From contig CANQDD010000001.1 in assembly GCA_947591315.1 (NCBI GenBank), forward strand, positions 1 through 64,000: DNA of 64,000 bases, in the 5' to 3' direction. Each line of letters starts with the position of its first letter. Positions within the stretch are counted from its first letter, which is position 1. Below, in pieces: positions 1 through 9,354 of this stretch. Source of the stretch: an uncultured Clostridia bacterium (GTDB lineage Bacteria; Bacillota; Clostridia; UBA1381). Under the pieces are notes generated by a model. It saw only the letters and a list, made by a program, of their open reading frames with translations. It ran no database searches and was not told the origin of the DNA. Position numbers and translations under genes: made by a program.

Positions 1-456
1 CGCGTACCTATGTCGGATTATGTGATGGAAATCGGAAGTCTTGCGGATTACTCCGACGAAGCGAAAGCGGATTATATAAAGTCTCTTGAAAACGTGTATA
101 TCTGGATTTTCACGCCCGATGAAAACTTCAAGGAAACCGAAGAAAACTATGACAGCGACAGCTTCGGCGTTAAAGCAAAGGCGCACGGCGGCAAAATGGA
201 GATAACGCTGCGCGGCAGACTCGATTCGATAACCGCGCCGGAGCTTCTCGGAGTTTACGAGAAAACGACGGCGGAGGAAAAGGCCACAAAAATCGTCGTT
301 GACGCGTCCGAGCTCGAATATATTTCGTCCGCCGGACTGCGCGTGCTGCTTATGATGATAAAGCAGGTCGGAAACGGCAACCTTACCGTTACGGGACAAA
401 ACGACACGGTTCAGACTATCTTCGAGCAGACAGGCTTTGTTGACATGATAGGCTGA
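1..456 (+). CDS. STAS-domain protein (anti-anti-sigma factor-like C-terminus); frame open at the left window edge
   Basis: C-terminus EITLRGRLDSITAPELL...KIVVDASELEYISSAGLRVLLMMIKQ...FEQTGFVDMI is a typical STAS fold with the S-S-A-G-L-R motif; the frame is open upstream of the first ATG at 10. Confidence 0.85.
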   Translation, partial: RVPMSDYVMEIGSLADYSDEAKADYIKSLENVYIWIFTPDENFKETEENYDSDSFGVKAKAHGGKMEITLRGRLDSITAPELLGVYEKTTAEEKATKIVVDASELEYISSAGLRVLLMMIKQVGNGNLTVTGQNDTVQTIFEQTGFVDMIG

Positions 457-478
457 TAAAACATAACAAAACACTGAT

Positions 479-508
479 AAAAATGACGCCTTCGATGGCG
501 TCATTTTA
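479..508 (+). terminator. Rho-independent terminator after the STAS gene
   Basis: aaaaATGACGCCttcgatGGCGTCATttta hairpin. Confidence 0.75.
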
Positions 509-575
509 CTATTGATTATTTTTTAACAATGCGGTATAATGGTGGAAGGAGTAAATTTACCGCGGAAGGGGCAGC

Positions 576-2282
576 GTGATGAGGGTAATAGATTTTAAGG
601 ACGCGAAGTGCCGCCACTGCTACAAGTGCGTGCGCAACTGCGACGTTAAGGCGATCGCCGTGCAGAACGAGCAGGCGAGGATAATACAGGAAAGGTGCAT
701 ACACTGCGGTCACTGCCTTGAGGTATGTCCGCAGAACGCGAAAACATTCGCGAGCGACGTAGAGCGCGTAAAGGGGTATCTGAAAAACAACGAACGAACG
801 GTCATCTCGATCGCGCCGTCGTACATGGGCGTGCTTGACTTCGACCGTCCCGAGCAGCTTGTCGGCGCGCTTATGAGCCTCGGCTTTTACGAGGTGCGCG
901 AGACTGCCGAGGGCGCGGCTATGGTCACGAACGAGTACAAGCGTCTTATCCGCGAGGGTGAAATGGAAAACATCATAACGACATGCTGTCCGAGCGTAAA
1001 TGACCTTGTCGAAAAGTATTACCCCGAGTGCGCGAAATACCTTGCGCCCGTTGTGTCGCCGATGATAGCGCACGGCAGATACATAAAGAAAACGCACGGC
1101 GCGGACACGCGGGTTGTGTTTTTGGGCCCCTGCATAGCGAAAAAGCAGGAAGCCGTGGGTGATGAGCGAATATTCGGCGCGGTTGACGCGATTTTGACAT
1201 TTGAGGAAATAGACGACTGGTTTAAGGAAGCCGGAATAAATGTGCGCCAATGTGAGGATAAGCCGTTCGCAAACCCCACGCCCGAGGTAAACCGCCTTTA
1301 CCCGATAGGCGGCGGCGTTATACAGTCTGTAATCGCCGACAAGGATATGGAGGGCTACGATAAGGTACAGGTGGACGGTCTTAGAAACTGCATGGAAATG
1401 CTCGAATGTCTTAAAGAGGGCGGGCTTAACAAATGCTTTATCGAAGCCAACGTATGCGCCGGAGGGTGCGTAAAGGGCCCCGCAAGCTCAAAATGGAATA
1501 AGTCGTTCGTAAAGGCAAGGGTGAAGCTTGAAAAGGACGCGTCGTACAAAACACCGTCCGAAATAGAATATCTCTCTACGGGCGAGCTTGAACGCGAGTT
1601 CGGCGACCGCTCGCTGCATGAGGACTTGCCGAGCGAGAAGGAGTACCGCGAGATACTAAAAGCAATCGGTAAATACAGCGAAAAGGACGAGCTTAACTGC
1701 GGCGCGTGCGGCTACTCGACGTGCCGCGAAAAGGCTGCCGCGGTATACAACGGTAAGGCTGAAATCAACATGTGCCTGCCGTACACGCTTATGCAGTCGG
1801 AGTCGATGTCGAACGTCGTGCTTGACGTAACGCCGGACGCGATACTTATAATCGACTCGGAAATGCGTATAATAGAGTGCAACAAAAAAGCGCAGGCTCT
1901 TCTCGGCGTAAGCAAGGAGGAAGCGCTTGAACGGTACATATTTGAGTTTATGGAAGCCGACGACGTTGAAAAGGCTTTAAGCGAAAAACGCTCGATACAG
2001 GACGTTAAGATAAAACTGGAGCACGAGGGGCTTATAATGCGTAGAAACGTCGCGTATATCGGCAGTATGGACTGCGCGCTTTTAACGTTCCACGACATAA
2101 CGAACGAGGAAAAGATAAAGGAACAGCACTACAATTTCAAGCTCGAGGCTATGGATATAGCAAAGAAGGTAATAGACAAGCAAATGACGGTGGCGCAGGA
2201 AATCGCGGGGCTTCTCGGCGAAACAACGGCTGAAACGAAGGTCACAATGACGAAGCTGCGCGACCTGATATTAGAGGATTAA
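576..2282 (+). CDS. [FeFe]-hydrogenase-like protein with ferredoxin domain, CxxCGYxTC Fe-S domain and PAS domain (sensory HydS-like)
   Basis: Two 4Fe-4S motifs (CRHCYKCVRNC, CIHCGHCLEVC); H-cluster-like TTCCPS, GPCIAKKQEA, EANVCAGGCVKGP; LNCGACGYSTCREKA; PAS-like DVTPDAILIIDSEMRIIECNKKAQALLG. Confidence 0.88.
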   Translation: MMRVIDFKDAKCRHCYKCVRNCDVKAIAVQNEQARIIQERCIHCGHCLEVCPQNAKTFASDVERVKGYLKNNERTVISIAPSYMGVLDFDRPEQLVGALMSLGFYEVRETAEGAAMVTNEYKRLIREGEMENIITTCCPSVNDLVEKYYPECAKYLAPVVSPMIAHGRYIKKTHGADTRVVFLGPCIAKKQEAVGDERIFGAVDAILTFEEIDDWFKEAGINVRQCEDKPFANPTPEVNRLYPIGGGVIQSVIADKDMEGYDKVQVDGLRNCMEMLECLKEGGLNKCFIEANVCAGGCVKGPASSKWNKSFVKARVKLEKDASYKTPSEIEYLSTGELEREFGDRSLHEDLPSEKEYREILKAIGKYSEKDELNCGACGYSTCREKAAAVYNGKAEINMCLPYTLMQSESMSNVVLDVTPDAILIIDSEMRIIECNKKAQALLGVSKEEALERYIFEFMEADDVEKALSEKRSIQDVKIKLEHEGLIMRRNVAYIGSMDCALLTFHDITNEEKIKEQHYNFKLEAMDIAKKVIDKQMTVAQEIAGLLGETTAETKVTMTKLRDLILED

Positions 2283-2285
2283 GCT

Positions 2286-3461
2286 ATGAACGTGACGACC
2301 GATATGGCTTGGAAAAGCCTTAACAAATACGGCGAGGAGCTTTGCGGCGACAAGGTTGAGATAGTGAAAACAGCCGACAGTGACATACTGATACTTGCAG
2401 ATGGCATGGGCAGCGGCGTAAAGGCGAACATACTCGCGACGCTCACCTCGAAAATACTCGCCACAATGACCGCCGAAGGCGCGACGATAGACGAGTGCGT
2501 TGAAACAATCGCGAGTACGCTCCCGATATGCAGCGTCAGAAAGGTGGCGTACGCGACGTTTTCGATACTGCAGATATCGCACGGCGGCGACGCGTACCTC
2601 GTCGAGTACGATAACCCCGACTGCGTGTTTGTGCGGAATAAGGAAATCGTAAAGTATCCATACAAAACGCGCGAAATAGGCGGCAAGAAGATACGCGAGT
2701 ACCGTTTCAAAGCCGAAAAGGGCGACTGCTTCGTGCTGATGAGCGACGGAGTGATCTACGCCGGCGCGGGCGACATACTCGACCTTAACGGCTGGACGTG
2801 GGACAAAATGGCTGATTATACGTTGAGCCGCGTACCAAAAACAAATTCCGCGTCGCGTCTCGCGTCGGTTTTAAGTCAGGCGTGCGACGAGCTTTACATA
2901 TCAAAGCCGGGCGACGACACGACCGTTGCCGTGGCGCGGGTCGTGGAGGAACAGGTCGTAAATCTGTTCACGGGCCCGCCCAAAAGCATGGACGACGACG
3001 AACGCCTGATGCGCGACTTTATGGAAGCTGACGGTAAAAAAATAATTTCCGGCGGCACAAGCGCGAACATCGCCGCACGCGTGCTCGGCAAGGAGATAAA
3101 GACGAATATGGCGTCAGCCGATTCGGACGTTCCGCCGACAGCCGAAATTGACGGCATAGACCTTGTTACTGAGGGCGTGCTCACGCTTAACAAGGCTCTG
3201 GGACTTTTGAAGCGTTACGCGTCAGACGACATCGACGCCGACTTTTTCATTGAGCTTGACATGGATAACGGCGCGTCGGAAACAGCGCGCATTATCATCG
3301 AGGAGTGCACGACGCTCAACATGTTTGTCGGCACGGCGATTAACGAGGCGCACAAGGACACGGGCGTAAGCTTCGACCTCACGGTGCGTATGAGCCTTGT
3401 GGAAGGCATAAAGGAAGCGGCGCGGAGCATGGGCAAAACAGTGAATGTAAAATACTACTGA
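2286..3461 (+). CDS. SpoIIE family protein phosphatase (PP2C-type)
   Basis: ILADGMGSGVKAN, LMSDGVIYAG, SKPGDDTTVAVARV motifs; starts 3 nt after the hydrogenase-like gene. Confidence 0.88.
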   Translation: MNVTTDMAWKSLNKYGEELCGDKVEIVKTADSDILILADGMGSGVKANILATLTSKILATMTAEGATIDECVETIASTLPICSVRKVAYATFSILQISHGGDAYLVEYDNPDCVFVRNKEIVKYPYKTREIGGKKIREYRFKAEKGDCFVLMSDGVIYAGAGDILDLNGWTWDKMADYTLSRVPKTNSASRLASVLSQACDELYISKPGDDTTVAVARVVEEQVVNLFTGPPKSMDDDERLMRDFMEADGKKIISGGTSANIAARVLGKEIKTNMASADSDVPPTAEIDGIDLVTEGVLTLNKALGLLKRYASDDIDADFFIELDMDNGASETARIIIEECTTLNMFVGTAINEAHKDTGVSFDLTVRMSLVEGIKEAARSMGKTVNVKYY

Positions 3462-3559
3462 GTACGCATTTTTTTGATTAAAGGTATTGTATATCTTATC
3501 AAAAAGTGGTATTATATATTGATAGGAATTTACATTAAGGTATTTAGTGGTGGTAAAAT

Positions 3560-4159
3560 ATGAAAAAAACGTATAATTTTTATGAGTTGAATTTAATGAC
3601 CGTTATAGTGTCGTTTATGGGCTTTCAGATTGAAAACGGCTGGCTTGCCTTAACGTGCGGCTACATGGACAACAGGAGCATGAATCTGCCGTTCCTTCTC
3701 GGTTACGGACTGACGATTGTGGGATTTTACCTGTTTGTCGGAACGCCGAACAACATAAGGGTGGGTGAGAGCAATCACAGACACCTGACGCGCAGCCAGA
3801 GTTATATTCTGTATTTTCTTATCGCTATGGTCATTGTCAGCCTCGGCGAAATAATGCTCGGCACAATCGTTGAGGACAAGTTCGGGTTCCGGTATTGGGA
3901 TTACACGCGCATACCGCTCCACATAACGAAATACACGTCTATTCCGACGTCGATGATGTTTGCCGCTATAATAACGCTTTTCATGGGTTACTGCTACGAG
4001 CCGCTTATGGATAGCATACATAATATGCCGAAAAGAGCCGTAAAGGTTATCGGTATACTTATGATGATTTTGCTTGTGACGGATTTCCTTTACTGCTTTG
4101 AATTTATGTATATACATCAAGGCCCCTACGCGAAATGGGTAAGGCTCATACGGAAATAA
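3560..4159 (+). CDS. Multi-pass membrane protein resembling the putative ABC-transporter permease CmpB family
   Basis: Five to six hydrophobic segments; GYMDNRSMNLPFLLGYG motif near the N-terminus. Confidence 0.5.
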   Translation: MKKTYNFYELNLMTVIVSFMGFQIENGWLALTCGYMDNRSMNLPFLLGYGLTIVGFYLFVGTPNNIRVGESNHRHLTRSQSYILYFLIAMVIVSLGEIMLGTIVEDKFGFRYWDYTRIPLHITKYTSIPTSMMFAAIITLFMGYCYEPLMDSIHNMPKRAVKVIGILMMILLVTDFLYCFEFMYIHQGPYAKWVRLIRK

Positions 4160-4231
4160 ACAGGCGGTTTTTAAGAATTACAACACGAGGAGCGCAAATA
4201 TACGGAACACAATACTAAGGGAGGACACATT

Positions 4232-6778
4232 ATGAAAAAACGGATTTCGGTACTGCTTTGCGTTGTTATGCTTGCAGCCCTGCTGCCATCGCAAGCATTC
4301 GCGGCAAAAATCGGCGGGGGTTATATATCTTCGGAAGGCGCATGCGTAATGGATTACGAAACGGGTGATGTATTCTACGAGTACAACGGCAGCACACCGC
4401 TCGTTCCGGCGAGCATGACGAAGATTATGAACCTTTACTGCGTTTATGAGGCGCTCAAAAACGGTGAAATAACGCTTGACACAAAGGTTCCGATAAGTCA
4501 GAGCGTGTACAGCAAATCGCGCGATTCCGTGTACCAGAGCGTCCTGCCGCTGTATTACGATACCGAATATACCGTTGACGAAATGATTGACGTGGCGGTC
4601 GTGTATTCCGCGTCAGGCGCGGCAGTCGCGCTTGCGGAGCTTGTCGGCGGCGGCAGCGAAGCGGCTTTTGTTGACCGTATGAACCAAAAAGCGGCTCAAA
4701 TGGGACTTGACGCGTGGTATATAGATAGCTGCGGTATTGCGGAGAACAAAATTTCACCGATAAGCATGGCGAAGCTCGCGAGAAACATTATAAGAGATTA
4801 TCCCGATATACTTGCGCGCAGCGCAAAAAAATCCGTGAGCTTCCACGGAAACACATACAACACAACCGACCATTTGCTTGACACGTATTATTACGATGGC
4901 GCGGACGGCTTGAAAACCGGTACAACGCCCGCGGCGGGCTACTGTTTCTGCGGCACGGCGGTGCGTAACGGACGGCGCATGATTTCTGTTACAATGAGCT
5001 CGTCCTCGACAGGTCAGAGGTTTATTGATACCGCGCGGCTGCTCGATTACGGCTTTGCCGCCGCGAACGATAAATACGGCAGTATTTATTATACCGATCT
5101 GCGCGTGTTTATGAACGGCGCGGAAATGCCTACGCTTGTTTATAACGGCGCGGAGACGCACGCTCTTATTGTCGCGGAGGATTTAAAGGATTACGGCTTC
5201 GACGTGTCGTATGACGAAAACACAAAAACCGTAACGGCTAAATACAACCCGAATAAGGATATCGCGCCGATACCGCTTGAAAGCTATAAGGACAAAAACG
5301 GTCAAAAGGCGTATTCTATTATCAATTCGCCCGTTAAGGTTATAATTGACGACGGCGCGCAAAAGCATGAAATAAGCGACACATACAATATCGGCGGTTA
5401 TGTATGTATGTCGGCGGACGAATTCGGCGATATATATAATTTTGAATGGAACGCAAACGATAAGGCTGTTTACGTCACCGCGGAGGACAAGGCTCCCGCG
5501 CCGACAGCCGCGCCTGACGCTGAGCCGGCAAAGGCTCCTATGACGGAGGACGAGTTGAAGGCGGGACTTACGTCAAAAAGCGCGTACATAATGGACTATG
5601 ATACCGGCGATGAGCTGTTCGCTATGGACGCCGACACGCAGAAGCCCGCCGCGTCAATCGCAAAAATGATGTCGGTGTACGTCCTGCTCGACGCGATCAA
5701 GGCGGGGGAAATAAGCCTTGACACAATAGTCCCGATAAGCGAAAACGTGTATAATCTCTCGCGCAACGAGGACTACAAAATGATGGTAAATCTCGAATAT
5801 GACGAAACATACACGCTCGATGAAATGCTTGACATGATAGTGATTGATTCAGCCGCCGCGTGCGTCACGGCGACTGCCGAGCTTCTGTGCGGCGACGAGG
5901 GAAAATTTGTTGAGCGCATGAACGCGAAAGCGAAGGAAATAGGTATTGCTTCCGAGTTCCATAACGGCACGGGCGTATGCCTGAACCCCGATACCGATGG
6001 CAAGGAAAATCTGATGTCGGCGAGGGAAATCGCGATTATGACGCGTCATATGATTGAGGACTATCCGGAGATATTGGAGCGCACAAGGCACTCGTCGGTG
6101 GAGTTCCACGGTAATACATACTATAATCTCAATAAGCTGTTCACCGATTATTACTACGAGGGTGCGGACGGCTTTAAGAACGGTATGACCGACGCGTCGG
6201 GCTACTGTATGTGCGGCACGGCTGCGCGTGACGGAAAGCGCGTTATAACGGTGACGCTGCCGTCAGACTCCAACGAGGCGCGGTTTACCGACTCCATTCT
6301 GATGTTCGATTACGGCTTTGGGAAGCTCGGTGTTGACACAACGGGTGCCGAGAATAAGCCGAATGATGAAATAACAGTTAATGCGGAGGATATAACGATT
6401 AACATAGACGGAAATTACGTCCTGCCGTTTCCCGACCAAAAGCCGGTTGTAGAGAATAACCGCGTGCTGATCCCCATTCGTCCGCTTATGGAAACGCTTG
6501 AAAAGACGGTAGAATGGAACGGTGAAAAGGAACAGACAACGATAAGCGACGAGACAACAACCGTGCGGCTTACCACAGGCAGCGGCGTTATGGAAAAAAC
6601 CGTGACAAACCCGATAGACGGAACGGTTACAACCGAGGAAATTACCCTCGAAGCGCCGCCGGAGGTTATCGGCGGAAGAACCTGCCTTCCCGTGCGCGCG
6701 GTAGTTGAGGCTTTCGGCGCGGCTGTAATATGGGAAGCGGAAACAAACACGATACTCATTATCGCCGGCGTATGCTGA
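4232..6778 (+). CDS. Tandem D-alanyl-D-alanine carboxypeptidase (peptidase S11 x2) with copper-amine-oxidase-N-like (stalk) domains
   Basis: Signal peptide; two S11 copies (PASMTKIM/LKTGTT and PAASIAKMM/FKNGMT); C-terminal PIRPLMETLEKTVEWNG and LPVRAVVEAFGAAVIWE. Confidence 0.9.
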   Translation: MKKRISVLLCVVMLAALLPSQAFAAKIGGGYISSEGACVMDYETGDVFYEYNGSTPLVPASMTKIMNLYCVYEALKNGEITLDTKVPISQSVYSKSRDSVYQSVLPLYYDTEYTVDEMIDVAVVYSASGAAVALAELVGGGSEAAFVDRMNQKAAQMGLDAWYIDSCGIAENKISPISMAKLARNIIRDYPDILARSAKKSVSFHGNTYNTTDHLLDTYYYDGADGLKTGTTPAAGYCFCGTAVRNGRRMISVTMSSSSTGQRFIDTARLLDYGFAAANDKYGSIYYTDLRVFMNGAEMPTLVYNGAETHALIVAEDLKDYGFDVSYDENTKTVTAKYNPNKDIAPIPLESYKDKNGQKAYSIINSPVKVIIDDGAQKHEISDTYNIGGYVCMSADEFGDIYNFEWNANDKAVYVTAEDKAPAPTAAPDAEPAKAPMTEDELKAGLTSKSAYIMDYDTGDELFAMDADTQKPAASIAKMMSVYVLLDAIKAGEISLDTIVPISENVYNLSRNEDYKMMVNLEYDETYTLDEMLDMIVIDSAAACVTATAELLCGDEGKFVERMNAKAKEIGIASEFHNGTGVCLNPDTDGKENLMSAREIAIMTRHMIEDYPEILERTRHSSVEFHGNTYYNLNKLFTDYYYEGADGFKNGMTDASGYCMCGTAARDGKRVITVTLPSDSNEARFTDSILMFDYGFGKLGVDTTGAENKPNDEITVNAEDITINIDGNYVLPFPDQKPVVENNRVLIPIRPLMETLEKTVEWNGEKEQTTISDETTTVRLTTGSGVMEKTVTNPIDGTVTTEEITLEAPPEVIGGRTCLPVRAVVEAFGAAVIWEAETNTILIIAGVC

Positions 6779-6790
6779 CAGTGAAATAAA

Positions 6791-6827
6791 AAAACGGCTC
6801 AAAACTTATAGTTTTGAGCCGTTTTTC
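6791..6827 (+). terminator. Rho-independent terminator after the S11 gene
   Basis: aaaaCGGCTCAAAACttataGTTTTGAGCCGttttt. Confidence 0.9.
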
Positions 6828-6828
6828 G

Positions 6829-6851
6829 TGGCGGAGAAGGAGGGATTTGAA
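6829..6851. repeat. attL-like direct repeat (duplicated tRNA-Ser 3' end)
   Basis: 23/23 identity to 15239-15261. Confidence 0.88.
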
Positions 6852-6927
6852 TTGTGTTCAAAAATTGAACCCTACAGCGCAACTAACTGCAAAATGGCGT
6901 AAAACCGTACAATTTTAACATTGACAA

Positions 6928-7002
6928 TTAGGGTCAAATTGTATAGAAACGCAGGTAAATGCACCAAAATGAAAGCTGGTTAGGGTCAAAATTAGGGTCA
7001 AA
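6928..7002 (+). repeat. Three direct repeats TTAGGGTCAAA (6928-6938, 6980-6990, 6992-7002), candidate integrase arm-type sites
   Basis: Exact 11-mers read directly from the sequence, within about 150 bp of the left attachment repeat. Confidence 0.65.
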
Positions 7003-7142
7003 ATATCATTGACCACAGTAAAATAAAAATCAGAGGTAAGACTAACTCTCATCTATATTTCTGTAACCCAACTTTTCAATCTAGGCTGAATACACCAAAT
7101 CCCCGCTTTGGAATAGAGCTATTATATCAAACAACTTAATAT

Positions 7143-7425
7143 TTGTCAAACGATATGATATTCATATACAAGATAAGGACTGTTGTCGTTGTTTTATATA
7201 TGTATACCATACACGAAATCGTAAAAAATAGGGCAGGGGACACTAAAATCCCTTGCCCTATTGTACTACATACCTATCCGAGAAAACACAAACCCAAGGA
7301 TTTTGACTATCTTATTAATGACATCATTAAAATTTCGCATGGATATTATTGTCCCAAGTGTGGAACTGAAATTGTAATTGACGACTAAGACTTTTAGGTG
7401 TGATAACTGCGGATATGAGTGGTAG
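7143..7425 (+). pseudogene. Zinc-ribbon protein disrupted by a 1-nt insertion (extra T near 7386)
   Basis: ORF ends GYYCPKCGTEIVIDD*; dropping T7386 gives ...CPKCGTEIVIDDKTFRCDNCGYEW* ending at 7425. Confidence 0.6.
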
Positions 7426-7438
7426 GGGAGGTACACAT

Positions 7439-7795
7439 ATGACGAACGAAGAAAAAGTAATTCAATTTTTAAACGAGAAGTTTCAACAATCCACCAATAA
7501 TATTGTGGCAATAAACGCAGTAGATTTACCAACCATTGGATTGTCAGAACAGGAAACAATACAGGCTCTATACTTATTAGAGGGGGACAACCTTCTGAAC
7601 TTTGTTCAAAAGTCACCCGACGATGATTTTAGTATGTTTTGGAGGGTCGCACTTAAGTCAAGTTGCGTCCATTATTTCGACAATAAGAAAACTATATCTA
7701 CCAATAATCGTAGAGCATGGGTGCAAACATATGCTCCAGTTGCGCTCTCAGTCATAGCTATTATTATTTCAATCATAGCCTTAGTTGTAAAATAA
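7439..7795 (+). CDS. Hypothetical protein with C-terminal transmembrane helix
   Basis: ATG at 7439 preceded by ggggagg; C-terminus APVALSVIAIIISIIALVVK. Confidence 0.6.
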   Translation: MTNEEKVIQFLNEKFQQSTNNIVAINAVDLPTIGLSEQETIQALYLLEGDNLLNFVQKSPDDDFSMFWRVALKSSCVHYFDNKKTISTNNRRAWVQTYAPVALSVIAIIISIIALVVK

Positions 7796-7973
7796 GTGCA
7801 ATTATCTGAACACATAATGCAATACCACAAAACCATGTGGGGAACCACGGATGTCTGCGAGCAAAATTGTTCATTGATATTATTATTTTATTTAATATAG
7901 TCATACACCACCTTATATAAAACACAATTTACGCAAAAAAGGCGCTATCAACGCCTTTTTTTGATTTGTCTAC

Positions 7974-8804
7974 CTACGCCACCTTAAACAATCCATCCTT
8001 GCGCATGATACGCCTGATATAATCTAAACCCTTGCGAGTTACATATGTCACGTTGCGTATCTTACCGTCATGACAGGGAGTTTCCTTAACTTTGAATTTT
8101 CCCTCTTTCCTGAAACGCTCATAGGGGACGTTCACTCTGTCTTTGTTATAGAATAGCACCTTTTTACCCCTGAGATAAGCAAACAACGCATATTCACCAA
8201 TCTCCAATTCTTTGGCAACGGTATTCATATCCATAAGTCCTTCCGTATTCATAAGGTCATTATAAAACTCTTGCAAAGAAGCATTTTTAGCCTGCAACTC
8301 TTTAACCATTGATAATTTAATATCGTCCGAAAAGCTGTTGAAATAGTAGTCAACCATTTCGCTTTCTCTGCCAGACTGAACATATCCACCAACACAACGT
8401 ATCTGCTTTAATATATGCTTAACCTCGCGTTTGAATTGCTTGGCAATAGGCTTTCGGCTCAACATCAATATTTCATACAAACCGTTCTCGGTCACGAAGG
8501 TGTATTCGGTGTTCGGCTGAAAACCCTCTAAACAATGTTTAGTGGGTGTCAGAATAACAACTTTCTCGTCTTCGTCTACCGTTTTTAACATAACCGTCAC
8601 ATTGCTATGGTCGAGCCATTTTGCTACATCTTTAGCAAGAAATAATGGATTTTGGATACTGCCGTACATTTTGAAGTCTTTATCAAGGACGGTACGCTCG
8701 TCAATAAGTATTAACTCATTCACTACAGCCACCGCCTTCCGCATACGACTCATTACGCTTGATATTGTATAGATCGCCAAACTGCCGACGAGTTTTGTCA
8801 ACAA
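7974..8804 (-). CDS. Phage antirepressor, BRO-N-like with C-terminal antirepressor domain
   Basis: FLAKDVAKWLDHSNVTVMLKTVDEDEK...TENGLYEILMLSRKPIAKQFKREVKHILKQIR is characteristic of BRO-N antirepressors; the start may be internal. Confidence 0.85.
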   Translation of the reverse strand: MLTKLVGSLAIYTISSVMSRMRKAVAVVNELILIDERTVLDKDFKMYGSIQNPLFLAKDVAKWLDHSNVTVMLKTVDEDEKVVILTPTKHCLEGFQPNTEYTFVTENGLYEILMLSRKPIAKQFKREVKHILKQIRCVGGYVQSGRESEMVDYYFNSFSDDIKLSMVKELQAKNASLQEFYNDLMNTEGLMDMNTVAKELEIGEYALFAYLRGKKVLFYNKDRVNVPYERFRKEGKFKVKETPCHDGKIRNVTYVTRKGLDYIRRIMRKDGLFKVA

Positions 8805-9033
8805 TACTGGACGCCTTCTGGCTATAATCCAGTAGGACGTTAGCCACTCCTATCAATATACTGCTGTAAAACTTGGTTCCGTATTCCTCGCAGCGTTCCA
8901 AAGCCTCCGAGAATATAGAAGCTACTGCTTCGCACTTGGCAATGTTCTCTTGCGTGTCATCAATCCCTTCACCGACATTCCATAGCTGATGAATATCATC
9001 AGGTGTGAACATAACAGGTCTTTGCTTGTTCAT
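8716..9033 (-). CDS. Hypothetical protein between the RHH and antirepressor genes
   Basis: ORF co-directional with and overlapping the antirepressor. Confidence 0.5.
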   Translation of the reverse strand: MNKQRPVMFTPDDIHQLWNVGEGIDDTQENIAKCEAVASIFSEALERCEEYGTKFYSSILIGVANVLLDYSQKASSIVDKTRRQFGDLYNIKRNESYAEGGGCSE

Positions 9034-9162
9034 TATACTACACTTCCTTTAATTAAAATTTTTGATTGACAAAAATAGCAATCTGTAGTATAATGAAATT
9101 TACAGATGATATTTTTATCTGGGCAAGTAATGCGTTGTGTTCGTTGGTAGCGGGACAACGCT

Positions 9163-9351
9163 TTACTTTTGTTCAAGTTCCGAATATAGCTTATTAACTC
9201 CTCGGCGAATAACCTCAACTCGTGTTTCTTTATAGTAATCAACTAATTTGTCTAATTTATTCAGGGTTGCGTCGTCGAAACGCACACCTAATTGTGTGTG
9301 CTTAGGAGTTTCGCTTTTCGGTCTACCTGTTCGTGGACTTATCGTAATCAC
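9163..9351 (-). CDS. Ribbon-helix-helix (CopG-like) DNA-binding protein
   Basis: TQLGVRFDDATLNKLDKLVDYYKETRVEVIRRGVNKLYSELEQK; GTG start. Confidence 0.75.
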   Translation of the reverse strand: MITISPRTGRPKSETPKHTQLGVRFDDATLNKLDKLVDYYKETRVEVIRRGVNKLYSELEQK

Positions 9352-9354
9352 CTC

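Noticed and set aside
516-1250. 244-aa minus-strand ORF antisense to the hydrogenase-like gene
   Set aside because: Shadow ORF opposite a well-supported coding gene; no recognisable domain, His/Arg/Val-rich composition typical of antisense frames.
9033-9242. 69-aa minus-strand ORF overlapping the RHH gene
   Set aside because: Out of frame with the RHH protein on the same strand and without family features.
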